From Purshia tridentata (Eukaryota; Streptophyta; Magnoliopsida; Rosales; Rosaceae): DNA of 23,996 nucleotides. Position 1 is the first letter of the stretch. Each line of letters starts with the position of its first letter. The translations under genes were made by a program, and so were the position numbers. The stretch lies in assembly GCA_003254885.1 (NCBI GenBank), contig QANT01008363.1, positions 1 through 23,996 of the forward strand. The letters are read 5' to 3'. Under the pieces are notes generated by a model. It had not been told where the DNA came from. It made no database searches and saw only the letters and a list, made by a program, of their open reading frames with translations. This document shows positions 1 to 8,342 of the stretch, piece by piece.

Positions 1-140
1 CTTTTTCAACTTACCAAGACAATTACAACTAAATTATAAGGCAGTCATAGTTAAGATGTGATTGGATTGATTTTTTTTAGTTTTAATACAATATAGTATA
101 AATTAATGTAATAGTATAGGTGTAATATATATATATATAT

Positions 141-1141
141 AGTGGTTATATTTCTACTCCCATGTCTTATTTCTTCACCCATATTTTAATAAAAAAGATA
201 ATAACAAATTTATCCTTTTGTAAAATGACTTCTAAGAACTTAACTAAAAAAAAAGAAATAAATCTACTCTACCCACCTCTCCTATTCACCCGCCTCTTTA
301 CAACAACCTAAACTTCATAAACCCTAAAAAAATTTTCTTTTTTTTTTCATATCATTTTTCTTTTAATGATACTGTTTAAATGCTTTGTGAGATGTTTTCA
401 ATTTTTCATATTTTGTGAGATGCTTTTAATTTTTTTTCTTTCAGTAGGACCCCACTTTCAATCCAATCTTGGTGAGAAATGGATCATACTTGATCTTATT
501 TAGTACATCTTGATCATGGTTGCCTGGAGTTGATCATATTTAGTTAGGCAATGGAATTGGGTCGATCAGTTAATTGGTTCATAACTTTATTCATAGAAGT
601 GGGTTAGAACGTAATTAATGCTTCATTAGGTACTACATTGGTTGACATGTATTTGAGATGTGGGTTCATTGACAAGAATTTGAGTGTTTGATGATATGCC
701 AGTGAGAGATCTAAATACTTGGACATCATTGACTAGTGGCCTTGCAGTGTACCGTAGTAGAGAAGCACTGAGGGTTTTTTATGAGATGAAAAAATTTGGC
801 GCTTGCAAGTGGTAGTATTCAAGTTAATGAGGTTTGTTTGTGCTGAGTATAAGAAAATTAAGGATGGATAGAACATGAGATATTTTGTTAATGATGTTAT
901 ATATAACTAGAGGGATTTTGAAAAAAATTAAGAAATTTAAAAAAAAAAAAAGGGTTGGATAATAGTTAAAGGGGATGGAAAAAGTGTTTATTAAGTGGGT
1001 GTTTCGGTTGGTATATCAAAGGGTATTATAGGAGTAATAAGGGGTGTAAAAAGTGTTTTAATATTTTTCTGAAATTTAATGGTGGGTATATAAATAAGGT
1101 GGGTGAGGAAATAGGACACAGAGGTGGAAATATAATCACTC
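141..1141. mobile_element. TA-microsatellite-flanked inverted-repeat element carrying a PPR gene fragment
   Basis: The first 41 bases (141-181) and the reverse complement of 1100-1140 align without gaps at 33 of 41 positions, and all eight differences are transitions. Both ends abut (TA)n tracts (about 125-140 and 1142-1156). This resembles elements that insert into TA microsatellites, such as rice Micron, or any TIR element with a TA target. No transposase is visible inside, so the copy is non-autonomous. The interior holds a decayed PPR coding fragment in + orientation, making it a gene-capturing (Pack-type) candidate. The superfamily cannot be settled, because TA-tract expansion hides the true target duplication. 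Confidence 0.6.
629..845 (+). pseudogene. Pentatricopeptide repeat (PPR, PLS-type) gene relic
   Basis: Conceptual translation from 629 reads a typical PPR stretch (LVDMYLRCGFIDKNLSVF) and then hits stops. A second frame, from 684, continues the same motif order with VFDDMPVRDLNTWTSL, an SGLAVY block and EALRVFYEMKKFG, and reaches a stop at about 812. Downstream, a third piece (IQVNEVCL) matches where a PPR would normally read a pattern like VQPNEVTL. At least two frame changes and several stops break it, so it is not a functional gene. PLS-type PPR proteins act in organelle RNA editing, but this fragment covers only one or two repeats. It lies inside the inverted-repeat element at 141-1141, which suggests capture, although nested decay is also possible. 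Confidence 0.7.
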
Positions 1142-1353
1142 TATATATATATATATTTTATTGTAGTGGCATATGATGTAATATTTGTAAATTATAGTGC
1201 TTTTTATTATATTATTATGTTTGACTTTTAACTAGTACCTAATTTAAAATGCTATTAAATTTTGGTATCTAAATTAAAAAATTATTGAAATTTGGTATTT
1301 AAAGTCAATTAACTTATTTAATTTCTGTTGATTGTGAAATTTTTTTTTTTTAA

Positions 1354-1774
1354 GAACAATATTTGGGTCACCCTTTAGGGGTACCTCAAGGTCACCCCAC
1401 CCCATAAAATCATTGGCAATGTTGGTGCATAATCTAAACCATTTACATTTTAGATCACTTATTGTAGATCATTTATGAAAAAACCTTAATCGAAAATCGT
1501 TTGGTTATATAATTATTGTCAATTAAATATAAAAAATCAACAGTTTGATAAAAAATACTCTTTAATCGGAAACCATTTATTTTCCTTATTTAATTTACAA
1601 CAATTATATAACCAAACAATTTCTGATTGAGTTGATTTTTTGCATAGATGATCTATAACAGGTGATCTAAAATGTGAACAGTTCTGATCATGTGTCAGCA
1701 TTGTCGAAATTAAAAATTTAGAGAAGTAGAATGACCTTGAGGTACCCTCAAGAGGTGACCCAAATATTATTCTC
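1354..1774. mobile_element. Foldback MITE (long palindromic element)
   Basis: The two ends are near-perfect inverted copies sharing an ATATTTGGGTCACC block and GGTACCTCAAGGTCA. Inward of these, blocks such as ACATTTTAGATCAC and TTTGGTTATATAATT also recur in inverted orientation, so almost the whole 421 bp can fold on itself. TTTTTAA lies next to both ends and could be a target duplication, but it falls in T-rich sequence and carries little weight. There is no coding capacity. This is typical of a non-autonomous DNA transposon, superfamily unresolved. Confidence 0.7.
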
Positions 1775-2727
1775 TTTTTAAACAAAGGCCATTGGACTAA
1801 ATAACCATTAACGTTCAACCATATATTAATGCTTGTGAACTTAAATAATAGTTCATTAACATATGCCTAGTTTACTAAAAAAATGATATATAAATACAAC
1901 TGCATTTTGTTTTTCTTTATATACTTATGCATTTGTGAAATTAGTAAACTTTTATTTATAATTATCATAGATAAGAAACAAAAACTTGTAGAAGGAACAG
2001 CCCATGACCTATATATCAATAGCGTCACTAGCGAGTGCGGTCCAACCAACCGATAATTTTATTTATATATAGAAACTAAGAAATACATTTTCGAAAAAAA
2101 AAACTGAAGACTAAAATGTAATTTCTTAAAATATATCATTGACTACTATGAGATATGAAATTATGCATTGACCTATTTGTAATTTAGAAATGTTTTATTG
2201 ATTTATTTGTAATTTTCTATATAATCAAAGTGAATTAATAATTAAAATTATCTTTATAAATACCAAAAATTATGGTTGCCACCAGAGGCTTGCTGGGTGC
2301 CACAACGTGTTGACTGAGAAATTTTTTTTATGACGCCCCGGACTAGACATGTCACAAGCTAGGGCACCGGTTTTATGGATTGAGAGTATAATACTTATTT
2401 CTCTTGTTCTTGAAACAAGTTAAGCTCTTTTTATTTAAAAACTAGGTTGAATCAAAGAATTTAAATATATAACAAAAATGATTAAAACATCTGAAATAAA
2501 AGTCAAATTAATTTTTATAAATACACCAACCTGATAGGGTTAAAAGTTTGTGAATATGTCCTTCATTGCCCTTGCGCTTTTATCAAAATTAACCATGGTC
2601 CTCACATTATTCAACCAAAAAATAAATCTTGCTTTCCTCTTTAATTGAGACTAAATCTTGTGGTCAAGGTTTTCTAAAAGAGAAAATAACATAACATGAT
2701 CATACATTATTAACATTTCGAAACTCT
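1775..2727. other. AT-rich intergenic stretch, no gene seen
   Basis: No reading frame with recognisable similarity was found. Around 2090-2220 short imperfect direct repeats of a TTATTTGTAATTT-type motif occur. At about 2332 a short GC-rich piece beginning TGACGCCCCGGAC looks like the edge of an LTR or other terminal repeat, but no partner was found in the window. Confidence 0.5.
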
Positions 2728-2816
2728 GAAGTTTCACTGGACATGCAATAAATGAGAAGAAACAAATAAAATTTATAAAAAGGAAAATATAATTTAGATA
2801 TTTAATTTATTTTTTA
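2728..2816 (+). repeat. Direct repeat copy 1, left of the MULE
   Basis: This about 90-bp stretch shares GACATGCAATAAATG, AAAAGGAAAATATAATT and ATATTTAATTTATTTTTTA with 3875-3959. The Mutator-like element sits at its right edge. The pre-insertion locus was therefore a short tandem duplication of roughly 100 bp. Confidence 0.6.
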
Positions 2817-2818
2817 GG

Positions 2819-3044
2819 GAAAAATATATAAAAACAAAAAGGACTCCAACTTTGGTGACAGAGCTAATTTAGGATATCAACTTAATAAGTGTATCGTTAG
2901 TACATATACTTGACTTTTTTAGCAATTCAGAATTATCCGTCAATTTAATACATACGTCTATTGTGTGCAGGGGTAAAATTGTTAATTCACTCAAGTAAGA
3001 AATAATTATACAAAAATAATATCTCTATCTCTCTTTCTACAACA
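2819..3044 (+). repeat. Tandem duplication unit 1 in MULE subterminal region
   Basis: This is a 226-bp unit running from GAAAAATATATAAAAAC to TTTCTACAACA. It is repeated directly at 3045-3270 with only a handful of substitutions. The duplication includes the left TIR, so the element has an extra internal copy of its own end. Confidence 0.85.
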
Positions 3045-3270
3045 GAAAAATATATAAAAACAAAAAGGACTCCAACTTTTGTGACAGAGCTAATTCAGGA
3101 TATCAACTTAATAAGTGTATCATTAGTACATATACTTGAATTTTGTAGCAATTCAGAATTATCCATCAATTTAATACGTACGTCTATTGTGTGCAGGGGT
3201 AAAATTGTTAATTCACTCAAGTAAGAAATAATTATACAAAATTAATATCTCTATCTCTCTTTCTACAACA
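3045..3270 (+). repeat. Tandem duplication unit 2 in MULE subterminal region
   Basis: Second copy of the 226-bp unit at 2819-3044. It abuts the first copy exactly and ends in the same TTTCTACAACA. An internal TIR copy of this kind could in principle serve as an alternative transposon end. Confidence 0.85.
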
Positions 3271-3874
3271 AAAAACCTAGCCATTACCGCACTCTCCTCC
3301 CTTCCATCTATCTTTCTCTTTCTTTCCTACTTTAAATACCTTAATTAAACGAAATTCAAAATAATTAACCAAACATAAACAAAACCAAATTCAAAGATCC
3401 AAGATTTATCAGTTGATTATCTTTTGCTATACCCAATACAAACAAAAAAATGAAAAAAGGCAGAGGCATGTCTTCCGATCCAGCAAAAGTCTCAAGTGCC
3501 CATCAGCTACGGGTCGGAGCTCCTCCTTCTTCGCCTGGATTTGGGTTTAGGTCATGGATTCCATATATTGGATCTTGGAGATGGGTTTGGTGTTGTTCAG
3601 CTTTCTTTGCTTTTTTTAATTATTTTCTTTTGGTATTTTATTCTATTTTTTAAGGTTTTATTTTTTTACCCTTTAAAAAGTCGGATTTACCCCTTTAAAA
3701 AGTCACATGCTCGACATGTGGTCAATTCTTAACAGTAAATGTGACGAAAAATCATAAATTGCTACAAAAGTCAAGTATATGTACTAACGATACACTTTTT
3801 AAGTTGAAATCCTGCCGCCAGCAAAGTTGGAGTCCTTTTCATATACTTTTCCCTATTTTTTAATACAAAAGTAT

Positions 3875-3959
3875 TAAGTTTCGCATGACATGCAATAAAT
3901 GTGAAGAAAATAAAAATAAAAAGGAAAATATAATTAAGATATTTAATTTATTTTTTAAT
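3875..3959 (+). repeat. Direct repeat copy 2, right of the MULE
   Basis: Partner of 2728-2816. Both copies are followed, once the MULE is ignored, by TTTTTTAATACAAAAGTA (3857-3874 and 3953-3970), which defines the tandem period and supports the inferred empty site. Confidence 0.6.
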
Positions 3960-4059
3960 ACAAAAGTAGCTCAAATGGTTTCAATTTGTGAAGACAAACA
4001 AATACTTCATCGTGATATTCATGATCACACCTCAAAACTTTTTATTCAATGAAATGTAG

Positions 4060-4689
4060 GAGGTGGAGCGTATTGTACCTGCTAGACTTCATGAGCGTAA
4101 AAATTTAATAGATGGTATGACAGCACGTGAGCTATTTACTAAGAACCACAAAGAATTGCTGAAGGACGGAGAAAAGTCGATGAAAGAAACAGCAACTTCT
4201 TGTACAGTTGTAGGTGCTCTCATTGTTACCATCATGTTTGCTGCAGCATTCACAGTTCCTGGTGGAAATAATCAAGATACAGGTTTTCCCATATTCGTCC
4301 ATCAAAAGGTATTTATGGTTTTTATAGTCTCAGATGCTCTCTCACTCTTTTCTTCCACAACTTCAGTAATGATATTTTTGGGAATCCTCACATCACGTTA
4401 TGCCGAAAAAGATTTTTTCAAATCCTTGCCCACAAAAATGATATTAGGCCTTTTCACTCTATTTTTCTCTATAGCCACCATGATGATTGCCTTTTCTTCT
4501 GCCCTTGTTATCATGCTTCATGGAAAAACATGGATTGTTATTCCCATTATCTTGCTTGCTAGTGTTCCAGTTACCTCATTCATATGGTTGCAATTCCCCT
4601 TCCTTGTTGAGATTTTCATTTCTACTTATGGATCAGGAATATTTGATAAGAAAGTCAAATGTTGGTACGAAATTTCTGAAGTTATGTAA
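4060..4689 (+). CDS. Gene A: terminal exon of an ankyrin-repeat/PGG-domain membrane protein (ITN1/ACD6-like)
   Basis: The exon follows a TGTAG splice acceptor (AG at 4058-4059), opens with codons for EVERIV and runs to a TAA at 4687. There is no ATG at its head, so it is an internal start, not an initiation site. It encodes a conserved linker (TARELFTKNHKELLKDGEKS) and then the PGG domain with FTVPGG at 4249-4266. Four hydrophobic segments follow, at roughly residues 46-66, 84-112, 126-152 and 159-180. Such C-terminal modules anchor plant ankyrin proteins in membranes and are linked to stress and defence signalling in ITN1 and ACD6. The frame is intact and a poly(A)-like AATAAA lies at 4733. 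No ankyrin exons are visible in the preceding 4 kb, which is mostly transposon. Either the upstream intron is very long or this is an orphan exon. Confidence 0.85.
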   Translation, partial: EVERIVPARLHERKNLIDGMTARELFTKNHKELLKDGEKSMKETATSCTVVGALIVTIMFAAAFTVPGGNNQDTGFPIFVHQKVFMVFIVSDALSLFSSTTSVMIFLGILTSRYAEKDFFKSLPTKMILGLFTLFFSIATMMIAFSSALVIMLHGKTWIVIPIILLASVPVTSFIWLQFPFLVEIFISTYGSGIFDKKVKCWYEISEVM

Positions 4690-5416
4690 TATTATGTTTA
4701 TATTTGGTTATGGTACTTTTTTAGTAGCTTGCAATAAAAAGACAATTTATGTGGTATCTATTTTCTCAAGATTATATGAGATCCCAAATTCGAATATCTT
4801 GCTTGTTAATAAACAAAAAACAAAATTGTCCGTAAATGGACCCATTTATTATTCAAGAGGAGTAGAATATTAGCAAATGTGCCATTTTGTCTTTTGTTTT
4901 TTCTTTTCTGAGCTGTGTATGTTTTGGCTTTTAAAAGTCCTTTGTCAATTCTTAGTGTTTGATAATTAATTATTTAGGCCTTGAAACTATATTTAAAAGA
5001 ATAAGTTATTAAAATATTTAATTATTTTAAAAACTAAAATAATATAAATGCTATTTTGATTATCCAACTTTTTAGCGTGACACGTACCATACCAAACATA
5101 GGGCATCATTTAGTCCAATACAATTCAGTATAGTCTCTAGCTAACAATAGTATAGACCAACGTGCCTGGTGTAAAAAACAAGCAGTTAGTGTCCTCGATA
5201 GTGTTTAGCCGTAGACAGTTGTTATGAACGTTCATAAGAAATTAATATGAGATTAATTCACTGCTGGCCTGATTGTGAGAATGTGGATTATGTATCCCAC
5301 ATTAAAAAATTATAGCATTGGGTCTTGTACCTCTTCCCCCTATTGCAAATTAATTTAGATTTCTTCATAGATAAGTTGTTTAAGCATCTACTTTGATGGC
5401 TTACATTACTTGCTGA
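4690..5416. other. 3' flank of gene A and AT-rich intergenic sequence
   Basis: An AATAAA hexamer at 4733-4738 is a plausible near-upstream polyadenylation element for gene A, about 45 bases past its stop. The remainder is AT-rich with no recognisable coding or repeat structure. Confidence 0.45.
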
Positions 5417-5983
5417 TAGGGCTAGGCGATGGTTGGTTTGGGTGGGTGGAGAACTCCCTCGTCAGCCGAGCCTACAACATCAGGTTGATGCCTAGGCAAC
5501 CCATTGCACAATTAGTAATATTTGTCGAGTTCGGTTAGGAGGTTTGACTGTTTGGGTCGGGCGGACCGACAAATCCCTTTCTCTTCCTCTCCTCTGCCGC
5601 CAACACCCTCGAAGACCTGGTTACTCGAGTACTTGCAAATTCAATGCTCATTTGTTGGTGGTGGTGGTGCTAGGGTTTGAGAGGAAATGAGAGACTGAGA
5701 GATTGAGATTCGAGTGAGTGAGAGTATGAGAGACTGAGACAGTGATAGGGCCTGGTCAAGTGGGCTAGTGGGATGAAACTAAAGAAGAAAAAGAAAAAGA
5801 AACTGGTGGTCGGGCGGGTTTGGTTGTTCCGGTCAGTACAAGCCCAGAATCGACCTCGAGCCGATAACACTCGAGTTTTGGCAGGTTAGTGGGTGGTGGG
5901 TGGTGAAGGGTAGTGATTTTAAGGGTCATCGGCGATCAGTGGTCGGGTGGTAATTGGGTTGGTCGGCTTTATGCCCACCCCTA
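5417..5983. mobile_element. hAT-like non-autonomous DNA transposon
   Basis: The left end begins TAGGGCTAGGCGATGG, and the reverse complement of the right end begins TAGGGGTGGGCATAAAG, the style of terminus often seen on plant hAT elements. Flanking 8-mers CTTGCTGA (5409-5416) and CATGCTAA (5984-5991) match at 6 of 8 positions, consistent with a decayed hAT target duplication. The interior is far more GC-rich than its surroundings and contains GGTTTGGGTGGG/GGTCGGGTGG-type subterminal motifs. There is no transposase. Short open frames inside are low-complexity purine/pyrimidine tracts and are not genes. Confidence 0.6.
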
Positions 5984-6744
5984 CATGCTAATTTTCAAGC
6001 TAGCATCATTATTTCCTTTTGTCTTTTAAATTTTTTATGCTAAATGGAATATTCTTTTTTAAAACCACAATAGAAGAAAATCTAAAATTGTTTTTTTGTG
6101 AGGCCAATTAAAAGAGACAATTCCTTGACATTTAGCTAGAAAGTTTACAAAACTGAACTCTCAGCAAGTAATTTAAAAAGTATGCAAAAAAGAAAAGATA
6201 AAGCAAGTAATTTGAAAAACAGTATTAAATTTGAGCAAGTTGTAAAACTGACGGGTATTAAATATTGCATGCACACCAAAGTGGACGAGGCATTCAAATC
6301 TTGTATCAAACATTAACACACATACATCAGTAACATGAGCTACTCTATTAAATCGATGTAAAAGTCTGATGCATGATTTCCTGGTCAACCTTAATTGGGA
6401 GACTGATTGCAACCCATATCAGTTTTTCTTAAAGTTTTTTCTCTATTTGTACTTGATTTAGTTTACTTTCACTCTTGTATTTATTATCTAAAGCTATATA
6501 TAGAACAAAAGATAAAATAAATTTGTAGCATTTTGCCCTTAGGTTTTCCTATTTTTATAAGGGCTAGCCTTCCACTATATATATGTAACTACTGTTTACT
6601 TGTGAATTAATGAGAAATTGAGATTCCAAGTTTATAAAGTGTTCTCCCAAGTCTTTTCCATTTGCCTTTGTTTATTTGATTACTTTCTTTTCTAAATTCT
6701 AATTACTGATTAGTTGTGGTAAACGAACAATAAATATAGATATC
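5984..6744. other. Upstream flank of gene B, no gene seen
   Basis: AT-rich. A segment near 6540-6660 (TATAAGGGCTAGCC, ATGTAACTACTG, GTGAATTAATGAGAAATTG) has the style of a Copia LTR end, but no matching boundary or partner was found, so it is not called. The block ATTTCCTGGTCAACCTT near 6378 has a counterpart, ATTTCCAGGTCAACCTT, upstream of gene C near 11407, suggesting that the duplication shared by B and C extends this far. Confidence 0.4.
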
Positions 6745-6750
6745 TATAAA
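6745..6750 (+). promoter_or_regulatory. TATA box of gene B
   Basis: TATAAA is followed by ATCAGAATTTTGGCTAC and CTGCCTGCACATAGT, which are conserved after the TATA box of gene C (11801). A 5'-UTR intron is likely (donor GTGAGC at 6840, acceptor CAG ending 6922), in the same position as in gene C. Confidence 0.55.
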
Positions 6751-7015
6751 TTAATCAGAATTTTGGCTACTCTGCCTGCACATAGTAAGATTTACAAGCT
6801 GCAGCTTTTTGAAGATTAACTCCCCAATTCAATCGATCTGTGAGCAATTATTAATATTATTTTTTTATTTATATATATGTACATGCTCGACCAGAAATGA
6901 TCGAGTTTGGAACAATTGACAGATGAGCATGGCAGCTTGTCACAACCCAACAATTTTGATGTAATGGGCTGCATTCAAAAGGCTAATGTTTATTATGCCC
7001 ATTGACAATGAGAGC

Positions 7016-7053
7016 TTCCAGAATGTTCTAGAATCTTCCAGGACGTTCTAGAA
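7016..7053 (+). promoter_or_regulatory. Heat-shock-element array in LTR U3
   Basis: Eight alternating 5-bp modules run without interruption: TTC, GAA, TTC, GAA, TTC, GGA, TTC, GAA, each separated by two bases. Seven of eight match the nGAAn/nTTCn heat shock factor consensus perfectly. A weaker 10-bp periodicity (TTCnAGAGn) continues to about 7157. In the 3' LTR (10670-10707) two modules have changed by one base each. Confidence 0.7.
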
Positions 7054-7231
7054 ATTCTCTAGAGAAATCCAGAGGATTCAAGAGAAGTCCAGAGTGTTCA
7101 AGGATATTCAAGAGTTCTCCAGAGCCTTCCAGAGTCTTATGGAGCTTTCAAGACACAAGTAGATTTATCCATGACATTCTGGAGACTTCTAGAGAAATGT
7201 AGATAAATATCTAAGAAATGTGTAGAATATG

Positions 7232-7244
7232 GAAAATTCTAGAA
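7232..7244 (+). promoter_or_regulatory. Promoter-proximal HSE trimer in LTR
   Basis: GAA-aa-TTC-ta-GAA is a perfect three-module heat shock element, about 60 bp upstream of the TATA box. It is unchanged in the 3' LTR (10886-10898). Confidence 0.65.
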
Positions 7245-7305
7245 CCACCCTTAGATGGGTGACACTTGTATAGTTTCTAACCATTGGATTAACCTCCTCA
7301 AAGCC

Positions 7306-7313
7306 TATAAATA
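7306..7313 (+). promoter_or_regulatory. LTR TATA box
   Basis: TATAAATA within CCTATAAATAGGAGG. It is the only strong TATA in the LTR and is correctly placed between the HSE-rich U3 and a CT-rich leader. The same sequence in the 3' LTR lies at 10960-10967. Confidence 0.7.
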
Positions 7314-7573
7314 GGAGGAGGCACCTCATTTGTAACCATCCAAGCGGATCCAAGCTAATCAAGCAAATCTAAGCAATTCAAGCTATCAATACAAGTTCTC
7401 TACTTAGCTTTCTCAAAGTGTTCTCTTCTTGTCTTTCTCTCTCAAGGCGTTGTGTCTTAGGGGTTCGAGGAAACTCTCAAGCACATTGGAGGCTGACTTA
7501 GGTGACAAAAAGGGGAGTTGTCTAAGTGCCATCACGGTCATCTAGCAAGGGTAAGTCTAGGTGCGTGACAAAG

Positions 7574-7586
7574 TGGTATCAAAGCC
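7574..7586 (+). other. Primer binding site (initiator Met tRNA)
   Basis: TGGTATCAAAGCC begins three bases after the 5' LTR. It matches the usual plant PBS complementary to tRNA-iMet (TGGTATCAGAGC) with one mismatch. Confidence 0.85.
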
Positions 7587-7623
7587 AGGTTACGAAGGGG
7601 TTCGTGACTAAGGAGAGAGAATA

Positions 7624-8271
7624 ATGTCGGAAGTGGAGAACGTTGTTGCTGAGATCGCTCCCAAGGTTGGGAAGAAGCGTGAAAAGTCAAGGGACATCAT
7701 GTCTAGCTACGAGGCAAGGCTTGCCAAGATTGAGCTCGCTGTGGCGGACTTTCGCAATGCTCTTGAGGAGATGCGAGAGGAAGTCACAGAGGAGATCACT
7801 AACGATGTCAAGGGTGACTTGCTAGCTACTATGAATGAGCTAGCACAACAACATGAGCAAGCTCGAGTGGAGCATGAGACTCATGTTAAGGAAGTCGTGG
7901 AGACCCTCCAAGCTCAAGTCGAGGAAATGCGAGGCGATTGGGCTTTATGGAAGAGGGTCATGGCGAATGATGGGGCGCCTAACCATGGATCTCAGAAGGT
8001 CAAAACTCCTGAACCTAAGACCTACAATGGGTCTAGGAGTGCTAGGGAGTTGGACAACTTTCTGTTCAATGTGGAGCAGTACTTCGAGGCAGTCTCTATC
8101 ACGGATGAGAGGGCAAAAATTAGAGTGGCGACCATGTACCTCACCGACACGGCTACGCTATGGTGGAGGCGTCGACATGCTGACATCGAAAGAGGTACGT
8201 GCACTATCGATACTTGGGATCAATTCAAGAATGAATTAAAGAAGCANATCCCGAGAATGCTGAGCATCTAG
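7624..8271 (+). CDS. Gag N-terminal part of the Ty3/gypsy polyprotein
   Basis: Starts at the first ATG after the PBS. Residues about 25-110 are rich in E, K and A with heptad-like spacing and probably form a coiled coil. From about residue 125 the Retrotrans_gag capsid homology begins (YNGSRSARELDNFL, then ATLWWRR at about 177-183). The frame runs to a stop at 8269, but this is caused by a frame change at the ambiguous base N at 8247. From 8250 onward the expected gag sequence continues in the frame used by the downstream ORF. Spacing around the N is short by 1 or 4 bases relative to one continuous frame, so a base-calling or gap-filling error is the simplest explanation. Confidence 0.85.
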   Translation: MSEVENVVAEIAPKVGKKREKSRDIMSSYEARLAKIELAVADFRNALEEMREEVTEEITNDVKGDLLATMNELAQQHEQARVEHETHVKEVVETLQAQVEEMRGDWALWKRVMANDGAPNHGSQKVKTPEPKTYNGSRSARELDNFLFNVEQYFEAVSITDERAKIRVATMYLTDTATLWWRRRHADIERGTCTIDTWDQFKNELKKXIPRMLSI

Positions 8272-8342
8272 CTAGGAAGAATCTTAAGCGGCTAAAGCAC
8301 ACGGGAAGTCTATGCGACTATGTCAAAGAATTCTCATCCCTC

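Larger units (their letters stand above)
2817..3853. mobile_element. Non-autonomous Mutator-like element with 9-bp TSD
   Basis: The element starts GGGAAAAATATATAAAAAC, and the reverse complement of its right end starts GGGAAAAGTATATGAAAAG. Both continue into GGACTCCAACTTTG and then AAGTGTATCGTTAGTACATA, giving terminal inverted repeats of more than 100 bp. A perfect 9-bp target duplication, TATTTTTTA, lies at 2808-2816 and 3854-3862, as expected for Mutator-like elements. Length is 1037 bp. No transposase is present. The centre (3450-3653) holds a short open frame beginning MKKGRGMSSDPAKVSS with no family I recognise; it could be captured host sequence. The left TIR region is tandemly doubled. 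Confidence 0.85.
6938..7570 (+). repeat. 5' LTR of the Ty3/gypsy chromovirus
   Basis: Starts TGTCACAACCC and ends GTGCGTGACA. U3 carries a 10-bp-periodic heat-shock-element array (7016-7157), an isolated HSE trimer (7232-7244), a reversed CCAAT (7284) and a TATA box (7306). The TATA box lies between CCTCCT and AGGAGG arms that could pair. The 3' half, downstream of about 7340, is the likely R/U5. Confidence 0.95.

Noticed and set aside
1537..1818. 93-residue minus-strand open frame
   Set aside because: It crosses the edge of the foldback MITE and shows no protein similarity.
2332..2380. GC-rich TGACGCCCCGG piece as an LTR terminus
   Set aside because: Too short, and no matching end or interior was found nearby.
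4487..4873. 128-residue frame overlapping gene A
   Set aside because: It is in another frame across the conserved PGG-domain exon; only the gene A frame shows family motifs.
6540..6720. Possible solo Copia LTR upstream of gene B
   Set aside because: It has the style of an LTR end, but no TG/CA boundaries, target duplication or second copy could be defined.
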